NCBI GenBank assembly: GCA_021808055.1
Contig: JAKBCH010000002.1
Location: 1-64,000, forward strand
DNA from: Pseudomonadota bacterium
GTDB taxonomy: Bacteria > Pseudomonadota > Alphaproteobacteria > Acetobacterales > Acetobacteraceae
Direction of reading: 5' to 3'
Length of the DNA: 64,000 nucleotides
The notes beneath the pieces are model-generated. The model saw only the letters and a program-made list of their open reading frames with translations. It did no database searches and was not told where the DNA came from. The position numbers were made by a program, and so were the translations under genes. Below are positions 1 to 9,088 of the stretch, one piece after another (positions within the stretch are counted from its first letter, which is position 1; every line of letters begins with the position of its first letter).

Positions 1-527
1 CCGCCGGTGATAACCTGCCGGCCATCCACCACCAGCAATTTGCGGTGGTCGCGCTTGTTCAAATCCAGCGTTTTCAGTTTCAGCGGGTTGAGGGGCGAAT
101 ATTCCTCAACCTGCACGCCACCTTTTTCCAGGGCGGTGAACAGGCTGGCGGGTTCGTGCTGGGAGCCGAAGGCGTCGTAAAGCAGGCGCACCTGCACGCC
201 CTCCCCGGCTTTTTCGATCAGCAATGCTGCAAATTCAGCGGCAGCCTGGCCGTCGAACTCATAGCTTTCCATGTCGATTTGCTGGTGCGCGCCCTTTATG
301 GCGGCCATCATCACCGCATAGGTGGCGGGGCCGTTTTTCAGTAGTTCCACGCTGTTGCCGCCATGAAACGGCGTGCCAGCGGCGGCCTCGTTTTCGCTTT
401 TAAGAATTTGCAGAGCAGAATGCTCGCTGCCGCTGGGAATATGGCAGGCGAGATCTGGGCTGAAACGCGGTGCCACCGCGCAACCTGCGAGAAGCCCAAG
501 AAGCAAGGCCGCACAAAGCTGTTTCAA
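1..527 (-). CDS. Phospholipase D-family lipoprotein, C-terminus cut off by window edge
   Basis: The frame runs off the left edge, so only the first 175 or so residues are visible. It opens with a lipoprotein signal (hydrophobic stretch followed by the lipobox LLAGC), so the product is probably anchored in the cell envelope. A PLD-type domain follows and carries one HxKx4D catalytic motif (HRKLLVVD) close to the edge. PLD proteins of the cardiolipin-synthase type normally have two such motifs; the second would lie outside. The chosen start is a TTG at 527 whose TTGA overlaps the arfB stop, implying translational coupling, and it places the signal peptide exactly at the N-terminus. Substrate unknown; cardiolipin synthase-like or phosphodiesterase are both possible. 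Confidence 0.8.
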   Translation of the reverse strand, partial: MKQLCAALLLGLLAGCAVAPRFSPDLACHIPSGSEHSALQILKSENEAAAGTPFHGGNSVELLKNGPATYAVMMAAIKGAHQQIDMESYEFDGQAAAEFAALLIEKAGEGVQVRLLYDAFGSQHEPASLFTALEKGGVQVEEYSPLNPLKLKTLDLNKRDHRKLLVVDGRQVITG

Positions 528-940
528 TCGATGCTGTTCCGCAGGCGTTTGACTGAAGACCTGCGAGATTTGGCGTCGAGCCGCCGGGTTTTCGAGGCCT
601 TGGTGGGTTTTGTGCGCCGCCGTGTCTTGGGCACCAATGTGGCTTCGCGGATAAGCGCGAATAATTTCTCCCGCGCGGCTTCGCGGTTGCGCAACTGGGA
701 GCGATGCTCCTCGGCCTCGACGATAAGAATGCCGGTTTGGGTGAGGCGTTTGCCAGCCAACGCGGCGAGGCGGGCCTTAAGGCTTTCTGGCAGGGTGGTG
801 TTGGCCGCCAGGTTGAACCGCAACTGCACCGCGGTGGAAACCTTATTGACGTTCTGCCCGCCAGGGCCGGTGGCAGGGGTGAAAAATTCCTCCAGGTCAG
901 AATCGTTGATCTGGAGGTTGTTTGTAATAGCTATGAGCAT
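524..940 (-). CDS. arfB: Alternative ribosome-rescue peptidyl-tRNA hydrolase ArfB
   Basis: This 138-residue protein has the class I release-factor core with the catalytic GGQ at residues 27-29 (GPGGQNVNK) and a basic C-terminal tail rich in Lys and Arg. That is the ArfB (YaeJ) architecture, in which the tail occupies the empty mRNA channel and the GGQ releases the nascent chain from a ribosome stalled without a stop codon. It lacks the codon-recognition domains of RF1 and RF2, and its length matches the family. It overlaps the downstream phospholipase-D lipoprotein by 4 bases and lies 32 bp after rpmB, so the three may share a transcript. Confidence 0.93.
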   Translation of the reverse strand: MLIAITNNLQINDSDLEEFFTPATGPGGQNVNKVSTAVQLRFNLAANTTLPESLKARLAALAGKRLTQTGILIVEAEEHRSQLRNREAAREKLFALIREATLVPKTRRRTKPTKASKTRRLDAKSRRSSVKRLRNSID

Positions 941-972
941 CGGAGCCTCGCTTTATAGGCTCCGGCAGCGGT

Positions 973-1272
973 TTAGGCGGCCTTGGCCTCTTTCTTCGCC
1001 ATCGCGCGCTCCAGGCGGCGCTTCAGGGCCAGACCCTCAATGCTCAGCTTGGCGTCGGTATGGGCAAGCAGATACGCATCCAGCCCGCCATTATGCTCAA
1101 CCGTGCGGATCGCACGGGTGGAAAGACGTAGGCGAACAGCGCCCAGCGTATCGGAGAGCAGCGTGGTCACCTGCAGATTGGGCAGGAACCGGCGGCGGCT
1201 CTTGTTATTGGCGTGGCTGACATTATTGCCAGCTTGCACGGTCTTTCCAGTCAGGTCGCAACGGCGGGCCAT
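973..1272 (-). CDS. rpmB: 50S ribosomal protein L28
   Basis: The 99-residue product starts [10 protein letters not shown] and has the L28 core with a basic RRRFLPN segment and a Lys-rich tail. It is a structural protein of the large ribosomal subunit. An in-frame ATG five codons upstream (1287) exists, but the start at 1272 fits the family N-terminus and is preceded by a GAGGAAG Shine-Dalgarno sequence. As is common in alphaproteobacteria it is not in a large ribosomal operon; arfB follows on the same strand. Confidence 0.96.
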   Translation of the reverse strand: MARRCDLTGKTVQAGNNVSHANNKSRRRFLPNLQVTTLLSDTLGAVRLRLSTRAIRTVEHNGGLDAYLLAHTDAKLSIEGLALKRRLERAMAKKEAKAA

Positions 1273-1380
1273 GTTACTCTTCCTCAAACAAACGCAAAGC
1301 GGGCTGGCAGGGGCCAGCCCGGAATATCGGGGCGGCTTATGGCCGAAGGCGTAGCCAGCGTCAAGTCAATCCGCTGGGAT

Positions 1381-1638
1381 TCAGGCCTGCCCGGCATGGC
1401 CGTCATCCGGCTCCGCGCGCAGCTCTCCGGCTTCAAGGCTTTTGATGGCGTTTTGCAAAATCTGGATGACCACTTGGTCCGGCAGGGTGCGGGTGAGCAG
1501 CCCCATGGCACCGCCCAGCAGCGCCGAGGCAATGGCAATCTCGGATAAATCCTGGCTGATCATGTATTCAATCGCCTTATCCACCACTGAACCAGCATGG
1601 CTCAATTCACGCTCTGGCGGTGCTTGTCTGTCGGTCAT
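1381..1638 (-). CDS. Small conserved-looking protein of unknown function
   Basis: This open frame encodes 85 residues. I do not recognise the family. The N-terminus is charged (TDRQAPPERE), the middle is amphipathic and probably helical with small residues (ALLGGAMGLL), and the C-terminus is acidic. There is no signal peptide, metal motif or nucleotide-binding motif. It fills the space between rpmB and the Atm1-type exporter, all on the minus strand, and its codon use looks like that of its neighbours, which favours a real gene. Function unknown. Confidence 0.6.
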   Translation of the reverse strand: MTDRQAPPERELSHAGSVVDKAIEYMISQDLSEIAIASALLGGAMGLLTRTLPDQVVIQILQNAIKSLEAGELRAEPDDGHAGQA

Positions 1639-1708
1639 CTTATCCGTCCCAATTTTCCGGGGTTCTTATCTGGTACGCGGATGCGGCGCTACCAAACGGT
1701 TTCTTATT

Positions 1709-3598
1709 TCATAGCTTGGTGGAGGGTTTTTCTCCGCGTTGTGGCATTCGCATCATCGGCCACAGGGGGTCTTCTTGTTCGATAACCGCCTGAGCGGCCC
1801 ACATGCTGGCGTAAACCCCATCCGCGGCCAGCAAGGCGGCATGGGTGCCGCGTTCCACCACCTCGCCCTCGCGCAGAACCAGAATCTCGTCGGAATCAGT
1901 CACCGTGGAAAGCCGGTGGGCGATGACCAGCGTGGTGCGGTGCTGGGCAACCGAGCGCAGGGCGGCGGAAATGCCCTGCTCGGTGGCGGTATCCAGCGCG
2001 GAGGTGGCTTCATCGAGGATAAGAATACGCGGGTTCTTCAGAATGGTGCGGGCGATGGCCACGCGCTGCTTCTCGCCACCCGAAAGCTTTAAGCCCCGCT
2101 CGCCCACCTTGGTGTTGTAGCCCTGCGGCAGGGAGGCGATGAAGTCATGCACCTGGGCCAGCCGCGCCGCTTCCTCAACCTCGGCCCTGGTGGCACCGGG
2201 CCGACCATAGGCAATGTTGTAGAAAATGCTGTCGTTGAACAGCACGGTGTCCTGCGGTACCACGCCGATGGCGGCGCGCAGATCGTGCTGGCGAATGTCC
2301 CGCACGTCATGCCCGTCAATCAGCACGCGCCCGCCGGTGACATCATAAAACCGGAACACAAGACGCGAGATGGTGGATTTGCCGGAGCCGGTGGGGCCGA
2401 CAATGGCGATTTTTTTGCCGGGCGCGGCGGTAAAGCTCACACCTTTTAAAATCTGCCGGTCCGGGTTGTAGGCAAAGCGCACATCCTCAAAGCGGATTTC
2501 AGCCGGCGCGCCGTGAGAGGCAATAGAGACAGCACCGGTTTTGTCCTGCACCTCCTGGTTCACGCGCAGCAGGGAGAACATCTGCTCCATATCCACCAGC
2601 CCCTGGTTGAGCGTGAGATAGGTGAAGCCCAGGAAGTTAAGCGGCACGTAGAGTTGCAGCAGATAGGTGTTGACCAGCACGAAGCTGCCCACCGTCATGC
2701 GATGATGAACCACGCCATTGGCGGCCATCACCATCATCGCGCCCAGCGCCAAAGAGATGATGATGGCCTGGCCGATATTCAGCGCGTTCAGCGAGACCTG
2801 AGACTGCACGGAGGCTTTCTCGAACCGCGCCAGGCTTTCATCGAAGCGCTTGGATTCGTGCCCTTCATTGCCGAAATATTTGACCGTCTCGAAATTCAGC
2901 AGGCTATCGATGGCCTTGGTCTGGGCCTCGTTATCGCTTTCATTCATCGTGCGGCGGAATTTCGTGCGCCAGGTGGTGAAGCTGAAGGTGAAGGCGATGT
3001 AGCAGCCGATGGCGAAGAAGGCGATCAACGCATACCAGACGGTAAACAGATACCAGAGCATGAAGGTGGTGAGCAGCAGCTCGATCAGCGTCGGCACCAG
3101 GTTGAAGGCCGCCAGCCGCAGCACAGACTGGATGCCGAGCGTGCCGCGCAGGATGATGTTGGAAAGCCCGCCGGTTTGCCGGTCCATATGAAAGCGCATG
3201 GAAAGCGCGTGCAGATGCTCGAAGGTTTTGCGCGCCACCACGCGGGAGGCGCGCATCTGCACGCCCGCGAACAAAGCGTCCCGCAGCTCCCCAAAGGCGG
3301 CGGCGCCGATACGCACCGCCACATAACCGCCGATAAGCGCCATGGGCAGAAACAGCGGCCCGGCGGTGTGGGTGAGTCTGTCCACCAGGTGGCCATAAAC
3401 CACGGGCACATACACCGTGCCGATTTTGGCCAGCAGCATGGCGATGCTGGCCAGCACCAGCTTTACCCGCAGCCCCGTCTCGCCGCGCGGCCAGAGGTAA
3501 GGCAGCAGGGACAGAACGGTCTTGAATGAGCCCCTGGCGGTTTTCGCGGTGGCATTTGGGGCCAGATGGGGGTTGGCACGGGCGGCGGATCGGGTCAT
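1709..3598 (-). CDS. Atm1-type ABC exporter, fused permease and ATPase
   Basis: About 629 residues with an N-terminal six-helix ABC exporter domain (roughly residues 40-330) and a C-terminal ATPase. The ATPase shows a Walker A GPTGSGKST, signature LSGGEKQR and Walker B ILILDEATSALDT. The stretch VKYFGNEGHESKRF and the following FEKASVQSQ are characteristic of the Atm1/HMT1/ABCB7 branch, which exports glutathione-based sulfur or metal conjugates across the inner membrane. That links it to Fe-S cluster homeostasis and heavy-metal tolerance. The start at 3598 is preferred over 3610 because it leaves a 10-bp gap to the divergent Nudix gene. The exact substrate cannot be read from sequence. Confidence 0.9.
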   Translation of the reverse strand: MTRSAARANPHLAPNATAKTARGSFKTVLSLLPYLWPRGETGLRVKLVLASIAMLLAKIGTVYVPVVYGHLVDRLTHTAGPLFLPMALIGGYVAVRIGAAAFGELRDALFAGVQMRASRVVARKTFEHLHALSMRFHMDRQTGGLSNIILRGTLGIQSVLRLAAFNLVPTLIELLLTTFMLWYLFTVWYALIAFFAIGCYIAFTFSFTTWRTKFRRTMNESDNEAQTKAIDSLLNFETVKYFGNEGHESKRFDESLARFEKASVQSQVSLNALNIGQAIIISLALGAMMVMAANGVVHHRMTVGSFVLVNTYLLQLYVPLNFLGFTYLTLNQGLVDMEQMFSLLRVNQEVQDKTGAVSIASHGAPAEIRFEDVRFAYNPDRQILKGVSFTAAPGKKIAIVGPTGSGKSTISRLVFRFYDVTGGRVLIDGHDVRDIRQHDLRAAIGVVPQDTVLFNDSIFYNIAYGRPGATRAEVEEAARLAQVHDFIASLPQGYNTKVGERGLKLSGGEKQRVAIARTILKNPRILILDEATSALDTATEQGISAALRSVAQHRTTLVIAHRLSTVTDSDEILVLREGEVVERGTHAALLAADGVYASMWAAQAVIEQEDPLWPMMRMPQRGEKPSTKL

Positions 3599-3608
3599 GT
3601 GCCAGCAC

Positions 3609-4445
3609 ATGGCATCTGACGTTCAAATTGCAAAGCTCATTGCGGATATCCAATTCTGCCACTCAGCCATGCTGCCAGGGCAGCGGCTGGCGCTGCGGGC
3701 GGGGCCGCATCATATCGGGTATGTCCGCTCTGAGCTGGCGGAACGGTTGCGCGGCATGGAACCCGCCATCGAAATTTCATCCGCCGGTGTGAACATACCC
3801 CTGGCCCTGCTGCCCCGGCTGAACGAGCTGGCCGCCGCCGTGGGCATTCCCACCCGCGCTGAGGATTTTGACGTGCGCGCCACCCCGGAGGGTGAGGTGC
3901 TGGCCGTGCTGGACCGTGGGGCCCTGCCGAGCTTTGGCGTGATTGGCGTGGGGGTGCATCTGAACGGGCTGGTGAGAAAGCCGGACGGGCTGCATCTCTG
4001 GGTGGCCCGGCGCGCGGCGAATAAGAAGCTGGACCCCGGCAAGCTGGACCATCTGGTGGCGGGCGGCGTGCCAGCGGGGCATTCGCCGTTCGCGGCATTG
4101 CTGAAAGAGGCCGGCGAAGAAGCCGGGTTGGATGAAACCATCGCGGCCCAGGCGCGCGAGGTGGCGCGTTTCCGCTACGATATGGAGCGCCCGGAGGGCC
4201 TGCGGCGGGATCTGGTTTATGCCTATGATCTGGAAGTGCCGGAAGACTTCACCCCGACGCCAATGGATGGCGAGGTGGAAGGCTTCAAGCTCTGGCCGCT
4301 GGAGCAGGTGAAGCAGGTGCTGTGCCTCACCAGCGCGTTTAAATTCAACGTGGTGCTGGTGCTGGCGGATTTGCTGCTGCGCCAGGGCTTGTTCACACCA
4401 GACGAGGCGGCGATGGTGCGGCCGGTATTGTACCGGAAAATTTAA
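3609..4445 (+). CDS. Nudix hydrolase of the DUF4743 type
   Basis: The 278-residue protein has an N-terminal DUF4743-like half followed by a Nudix fold. The Nudix helix is GGVPAGHSPFAALLKEAGEE, with Lys where the classical Arg stands, while the metal-binding KEAGEEAG core is intact. Relatives include the yeast Nudix enzyme YJR142W and a domain paired with thiamine pyrophosphokinase in plants; proposed substrates are damaged thiamine diphosphates, but that is unproven here. The upstream ATG at 3522 lies inside the divergent ABC gene, so the start at 3609 (MASDVQIAKL) is preferred. Confidence 0.88.
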   Translation: MASDVQIAKLIADIQFCHSAMLPGQRLALRAGPHHIGYVRSELAERLRGMEPAIEISSAGVNIPLALLPRLNELAAAVGIPTRAEDFDVRATPEGEVLAVLDRGALPSFGVIGVGVHLNGLVRKPDGLHLWVARRAANKKLDPGKLDHLVAGGVPAGHSPFAALLKEAGEEAGLDETIAAQAREVARFRYDMERPEGLRRDLVYAYDLEVPEDFTPTPMDGEVEGFKLWPLEQVKQVLCLTSAFKFNVVLVLADLLLRQGLFTPDEAAMVRPVLYRKI

Positions 4446-4498
4446 ATATCCATTAACTTATGCAATGAACTCTGGGGCAGGTTTCCAAGAGGCTCACC

Positions 4499-6232
4499 AT
4501 GGATATTCAGCTGGTTTTTGATACGAGCACATCGGCGGCGCCGAGTGGTTTTGCCAGCGCGGTGGAATATGCGGCGAGCCAGCTCGACAGCCTGATCACC
4601 AACAACGTTACCCTTTCCATCGATGTGAGCTGGAGCAGTTCGGGCACATTGTTGGGTGAGGCGCAGTCAAATTTCAGTTCGGCCGGGCTATATAGCTACG
4701 CAGCGGTGGTGGCGGCGTTGCGCGCCAACGCGCAAACCGCAACCCAGCTTGCCGCCGTGAACGCCATGCCCGCCACCGACCCGACCGGGGGCAAGGGTGT
4801 TTATCTTAGCATTGCCCAGGCCGAGGCGTTGAACCTGCCCGTTGCAGCGCTCAGCAGCGGGTTCAACGGGATTGACGGGGCCGTGACCTTCGGCACGGGC
4901 GGGGGTGTGCTGAATTTCAGCACCACCAATGGGGCCGTGGCGGGTGAAATAAACTTCACCGGCACCGCCTTGCACGAGCTTACCCACGCGCTTGGCCGCG
5001 CGGACTTCAACGATGGTGCCAATTACTCGTTGATGGATTTGTATGCTTATGCCGCGCCGGGCACGCTGCAATCCACGCCCTATGCGCCGACGTATTTTTC
5101 AATCGATAATGGCCAGACAACGCTGGCCAGTTTCGACACCACCAGCGATTACAGTGATTGGGCAGACCAGACGCAATATCACAACGATGCGTTCGGGGCT
5201 TATGCGTACCCTGGCTACGCCACCACCATCACCCCGGTTGATACCACGCTGATGAGCGTGCTGGGGTTCGATATCGCCTGTTTCTGCCCCGGCACGATGA
5301 TGCTGACGCCGGGCGGCGAGGTGGCGGTGGAGCGCCTTTGCATTGGCGATGAGGTGATGACGCCGAACGGCCCGGTGCCGGTTAAATGGATCGGCCGCAG
5401 CACCTATGAGGGGCGGTTTCTGGGGCAAAACCCGCTGATGCTGCCTGTAACCTTTCTGCCCGGCGCGCTGGGCGAAGGGTTGCCCTGCCGGGCGATGACC
5501 GTCTCCCCCGGCCATGGCGTGTTTCTGCATGGTGTGCTGGTGCCCGCCTGGCGGCTAGTGAACCAGGTGAATGTGTTGCAGGGGCCGTGTGAGGGGCGGG
5601 TTGAGTATCTGCATCTCGACCTTGCCCGGCATGATCTGCTGAACGCCGATGGGTGTTTGAGCGAGAGCTGGGGGAACGGCGTGCCGCGCAATTGGTTCCA
5701 GAACGCGGCGGAATATGCAGGGCTGTATCCGGGCGCGGATGAGGCTTACGCGCCGTGTGCGCCGCGTGTGGAGGACGGGCCGATGCTGGAGGCGCTGCGG
5801 GCTTACGTGAATGGCTGGGCGGGGCTGCCGCGCGCGGTGGAACCGTTGGGTGAGCTGCAAGGCAAAGTGGAGATAGCGGGGCCGGACTTTTGCACCGGCT
5901 GGGCCTATTGCGGGCAGGTGCCGGAGCAGCCGGTGATTTTGCTGGTGATGGCGGGCGGCGAAATTCTTGCCCGCGTGGTGGCCAATACCCACCGCGCCGA
6001 TTTGCGCGCGGCGGGCATTGGCAAGGGCTGCTACGGTTTTGCCGTAAAGCTGCCGGGAGGAGTGAAGGGCGAGATTACCGTGCGCCGCGCCAGTGACGGC
6101 GCGGTGCTGGGGAAATCGGCTCTAGCCAGCGCGCAGCACGGTTTTCAAATTCATGAATTCGTGCAGCCCGTAATGGCTAAGCTCCCGCCCATGGCCGGAG
6201 CGTTTGATGCCGCCAAACGGCGCCTCCGGTGA
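4499..6232 (+). CDS. Metzincin-like protease with Hint self-processing domain
   Basis: 577 residues in three parts. The N-terminal domain has a metzincin zinc site HELTHALGRAD (His159, Glu160, His163, Asp169) with a Met-turn SLMD around Met179. A Hedgehog/intein (Hint) domain begins near Cys261-Cys263 (ACFCPGTMMLTPGG, then GDEVMTPNGPVPVKWIG and VSPGHGVFLHG) and runs to about residue 400. The C-terminal part (about 440-560) has a beta-rich module with ADLRAAGIGKGCYGF, a motif I associate with proteins fused to glycosyltransferases in Acetobacteraceae. No Sec signal peptide is visible. The last ~37 codons overlap the convergent aldehyde dehydrogenase gene. Fifty-three bases follow the Nudix gene. 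Autocatalytic cleavage is inferred, not shown. Confidence 0.82.
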   Translation: MDIQLVFDTSTSAAPSGFASAVEYAASQLDSLITNNVTLSIDVSWSSSGTLLGEAQSNFSSAGLYSYAAVVAALRANAQTATQLAAVNAMPATDPTGGKGVYLSIAQAEALNLPVAALSSGFNGIDGAVTFGTGGGVLNFSTTNGAVAGEINFTGTALHELTHALGRADFNDGANYSLMDLYAYAAPGTLQSTPYAPTYFSIDNGQTTLASFDTTSDYSDWADQTQYHNDAFGAYAYPGYATTITPVDTTLMSVLGFDIACFCPGTMMLTPGGEVAVERLCIGDEVMTPNGPVPVKWIGRSTYEGRFLGQNPLMLPVTFLPGALGEGLPCRAMTVSPGHGVFLHGVLVPAWRLVNQVNVLQGPCEGRVEYLHLDLARHDLLNADGCLSESWGNGVPRNWFQNAAEYAGLYPGADEAYAPCAPRVEDGPMLEALRAYVNGWAGLPRAVEPLGELQGKVEIAGPDFCTGWAYCGQVPEQPVILLVMAGGEILARVVANTHRADLRAAGIGKGCYGFAVKLPGGVKGEITVRRASDGAVLGKSALASAQHGFQIHEFVQPVMAKLPPMAGAFDAAKRRLR

Positions 6233-7486
6233 TGAGGCGAGCATCTGGTTGATGGCGGTCATTCCGGCCTCGATTTCCTCAATGAATTTCGCCTGCTCGG
6301 CTTTGTCCTCGGTCCAGACCGATGAACCAAGCCCATAGGGAATATCGTTGGCGAGGCGGATGGCGTCATCAATATCCCTGGCGCGGAACAGCATGGCGAT
6401 GGGGCCGAAAACCTCTTCCTGCAAAAACGGGCTGCCCTCTGGTAAATCGGTCAGCACGCCCGCATTCATGAACGCGCCGGGGCCAGGCAGCGCCTCGCCG
6501 CCGGCCAGTTTCGCGCCTTGTTTTTTGGCTTCCTCAAGCTGCTGCAACACCGTTTCGCGTTGTTCGGCGCTGGAAAGCGGGCCCATATCGGTGGCCTTGT
6601 CCATCGGGTCACCGGTTTTCACCGCGCGCATTGCGGTGATGAACTGTTCCTTGAAGCGGTCATAGATATCCGCATGCACGATCATCCGCTTGGCGCAGAT
6701 GCAGGACTGCCCGGTGTTCTGGGTCCGGGCCTTCACCGCCGCTTTCACGGCTTCCTCCAGGTTGGCGGAGGGCATCACGATGAACGGGTCGGAGCCGCCA
6801 AGCTCCAGCACCACTTTCTTCAACTGCCGCCCGGCCTGCTCAGCCACGGCGGCACCGGCACCCTCGCTGCCGGTGAGCGTCACCGCCGCCACGCGCGGGT
6901 CTGCGATGATGCCTGAAACGGCTTTTGAGCCAACCGCGAGGTTCTGAAAGAGCCCAACGGGAGCACCGGCTTTCAGCACCACTTCTTCCATCAGCGCCGC
7001 CGTGCCCTGCACCGCACTGGCGTGTTTCAGCAGCGCCACATTGCCCGCCAGAATGGTGGGGGCGAGAAACCGCACCACCTGCCAGAGCGGAAAATTCCAT
7101 GGCATGACGGCCAGCACCGGCCCCAGCGGCAGAAACTTGACCTCGGCGCGGCCGCCATTGCTCAGGCCGTAGCTTTCGCCTTGCAGCATTGCCGGGCCTG
7201 CCTCAGCGAAATGGCGGAAGCAGGCTACGCATTTTTCCACCTCGGCCACGGCGGAGGCATAGGTTTTGCCCATCTCCATGGTCGCCTGGCGGGCAAGGCG
7301 ATCTTTATTCGCCTCGAACGCCTCGGCGATGCGGCCCAGCAGGGCGGTGCGCGCCGCCAGCGCCTCGCGCCGCCAGCGGTGGAACATGGTGCTGGCCAAG
7401 GCCAGTTTTTCGTCGATCTGGGCCGGTCTGAGTTCTTCGTAGCGGGCGATTTCCTGTCCTGTCGCCGGGTTCACGGTTTTAAGCAT
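6122..7486 (-). CDS. NAD(P)-dependent aldehyde dehydrogenase, succinate-semialdehyde type
   Basis: 454 residues of the aldehyde dehydrogenase superfamily. Visible hallmarks are the cofactor segment VMPWNFPLWQ, the general-base motif LELGGSDPFIV and the catalytic cysteine in NTGQSCICAKR. Overall wording (MLKTVNPATGQEIARYEE and the EEVFGPIA segment) matches short succinate-semialdehyde dehydrogenases of the GabD/Sad type, which oxidise the aldehyde from GABA or putrescine breakdown to succinate. It lies downstream of an amino-acid/polyamine permease on the same strand with a 103-bp gap. That fits an amine-utilisation pair, but substrate choice is inference. Confidence 0.88.
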   Translation of the reverse strand: MLKTVNPATGQEIARYEELRPAQIDEKLALASTMFHRWRREALAARTALLGRIAEAFEANKDRLARQATMEMGKTYASAVAEVEKCVACFRHFAEAGPAMLQGESYGLSNGGRAEVKFLPLGPVLAVMPWNFPLWQVVRFLAPTILAGNVALLKHASAVQGTAALMEEVVLKAGAPVGLFQNLAVGSKAVSGIIADPRVAAVTLTGSEGAGAAVAEQAGRQLKKVVLELGGSDPFIVMPSANLEEAVKAAVKARTQNTGQSCICAKRMIVHADIYDRFKEQFITAMRAVKTGDPMDKATDMGPLSSAEQRETVLQQLEEAKKQGAKLAGGEALPGPGAFMNAGVLTDLPEGSPFLQEEVFGPIAMLFRARDIDDAIRLANDIPYGLGSSVWTEDKAEQAKFIEEIEAGMTAINQMLASSPEAPFGGIKRSGHGRELSHYGLHEFMNLKTVLRAG

Positions 7487-7509
7487 GTTGGTCCCCTTGT
7501 TGCGAAGTC

Positions 7510-7537
7510 AGCCCCAGAGATGAGCTCTGGGGCTTTT
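7510..7537 (+). other. Terminator-like hairpin in plus-strand orientation between permease and dehydrogenase genes
   Basis: A perfect 10-bp stem (AGCCCCAGAG, 5-nt loop ATGAG, CTCTGGGGCT) is followed by TTTT on the plus strand. On the minus strand, where both flanking genes are read, it has no U-run, so it does not look like their intrinsic terminator. It could terminate an antisense transcript or act as an RNA processing or stability hairpin between the two minus-strand genes. Confidence 0.5.
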
Positions 7538-7589
7538 TCGCGCAAGCGGGGGGAAGGGGCGGGCAGGGTAGAGCGCCCGGCATGGGCGT

Positions 7590-8977
7590 TCAGGTTTTTT
7601 GCAAGCCGAACTCGCCGGTTTCCATGTCGTGCTCCAGCCCCAGCAGGGTTTGCGGCATCCGGTATTTCAGCACCACGAACCAGGCCAGCCCGATGAGCAT
7701 GTAGATGGCGAAGCCGTAAGGGAAATAATTATAGGGCGCGGCGGGCACGGGGTACACGCTGCCCACCAGAGAGAGGAACATCAGCACGGTGCCAAGCCCG
7801 CCCATGATGTAGTCGCCGGTTTTTGCAACGCCCAGCTTCCGCAGCAAGGCGGGTGCGGCGGCGGAGCAGGCCATGTAGACCAGGATGAACCCGAAGCTGG
7901 CGATGGTGCCGAAATAGCCCAGTAGATCGGTGTAAGCATGAAAACTGAACGCGGCGCAGACGATAAAGTTGAGCGCGCAGCCGAGGGTAACGGCCACATG
8001 CGGGGTTTTATGGTTGCTGTGCACCAGCCCGACGCTGCGATGCATGAGCTGATAGCGCCCGAGCGAAAACAGCATCCGGCTGAAAGCGTTGATGAAGCCA
8101 GCGCGCAGGCAAAGCAGCTGATCGCGGCGCCGATATAAATCACCAACGTGAGAACCGCACTCTTGCCGGAGACGAGATCGTTCATCGGCCCGGTGCTGGC
8201 GCCGAGTTTGGCGGCGTCATCCCCGAAACCCTGGGTGATGATGTAGGTGGTGATGATGAAGAACACACCAGCGATGATCGGGGTGAGAATGACCGCGCGC
8301 GGGATAACGCGATGCGGGTTGCGGGTTTCCTTGCCCAAAGTGGCCGAGCTTTCAAAGCCGACATAAGAGAAGATGCCGAACACGATGGCCTGCGCGATGG
8401 AGGCGAAAGAAGCGCCCTGCAGCGTGTCCTGCTTCACATCCAGCGTAAAGCCATGCGCCTGCCAGGAGATAAAGCACACAATGAGGATGATGGTCATCGA
8501 AATGGCCTCGATGGTGAGGCCGATGCGCGACGAGATGCGGATATCACGCACCGCCAGCAGCCATACGCCAAGCGAAATGACCAGGAAGATGAGCGCGCGC
8601 GGCAGCAGCGGCGCACCGAAGGCGGAGAGGATGTCTTGCAAGAAAAGTCCGGTGGCGGCGGTGAGCGCCATGGCGGTGAACAAATAAGCCGCCAGCATCG
8701 CCCAGCCGGAGAGAATGCCCCAGCTTGGCCCAAGCCCGCGCGACACATAAATGAAAAACGAACCCGCTGCCGAGATTTTGGATGCGAGCTTGCCGATATT
8801 CACGCCAATGATGACGAGCGCGATTGTTGCCAATACGTAGACAAGCCAGGACGCCGTGCCCGCCATGCCCGCCACAACCGCCACCGCGATGGCCGGGGTG
8901 AGCGTGGGCGAAACATTGGCAACAGATTGCCCCAACGCTTCGAGAAACGATAAACTATCTTTCCGCAACTCCGACAT
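7590..8977 (-). pseudogene. APC-family amino-acid/polyamine permease interrupted by a frameshift
   Basis: Two overlapping frames make up one APC-superfamily transporter. The N-terminal frame (from 8977, MSELRKDSLSFLEALGQS) supplies about nine membrane segments, including the GMAGTASWLV and FGIFSYVGFESSATLGKE motifs. Near 8094-8096 a single base appears to be missing: the expected NAFSRMLFSLGRYQ continues only in the second frame, which ends at 7590. Joined, the product would be about 460 residues with 12 membrane helices. The strong Shine-Dalgarno GAAGGAG precedes the start. A sequencing indel or a recent inactivating mutation would both explain it. It precedes the aldehyde dehydrogenase, so GABA, putrescine or another amine is a plausible substrate. 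Confidence 0.85.
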
Positions 8978-9088
8978 CGGGCCTGTTCTCCTTCGGCAAT
9001 CCGGTTAAAATTTTCCTTTGAAGAAAAATTTTTAATTTAAAGAACAAGCGGGATTCAAGCTGGAAAAAATGGAAATCGTGCCGTTCTA

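Noticed and set aside
363..1220. 285-codon plus-strand frame over arfB and rpmB
   Set aside because: Arg-rich translation without domain; it lies opposite the GGQ-containing arfB and ribosomal L28 genes.
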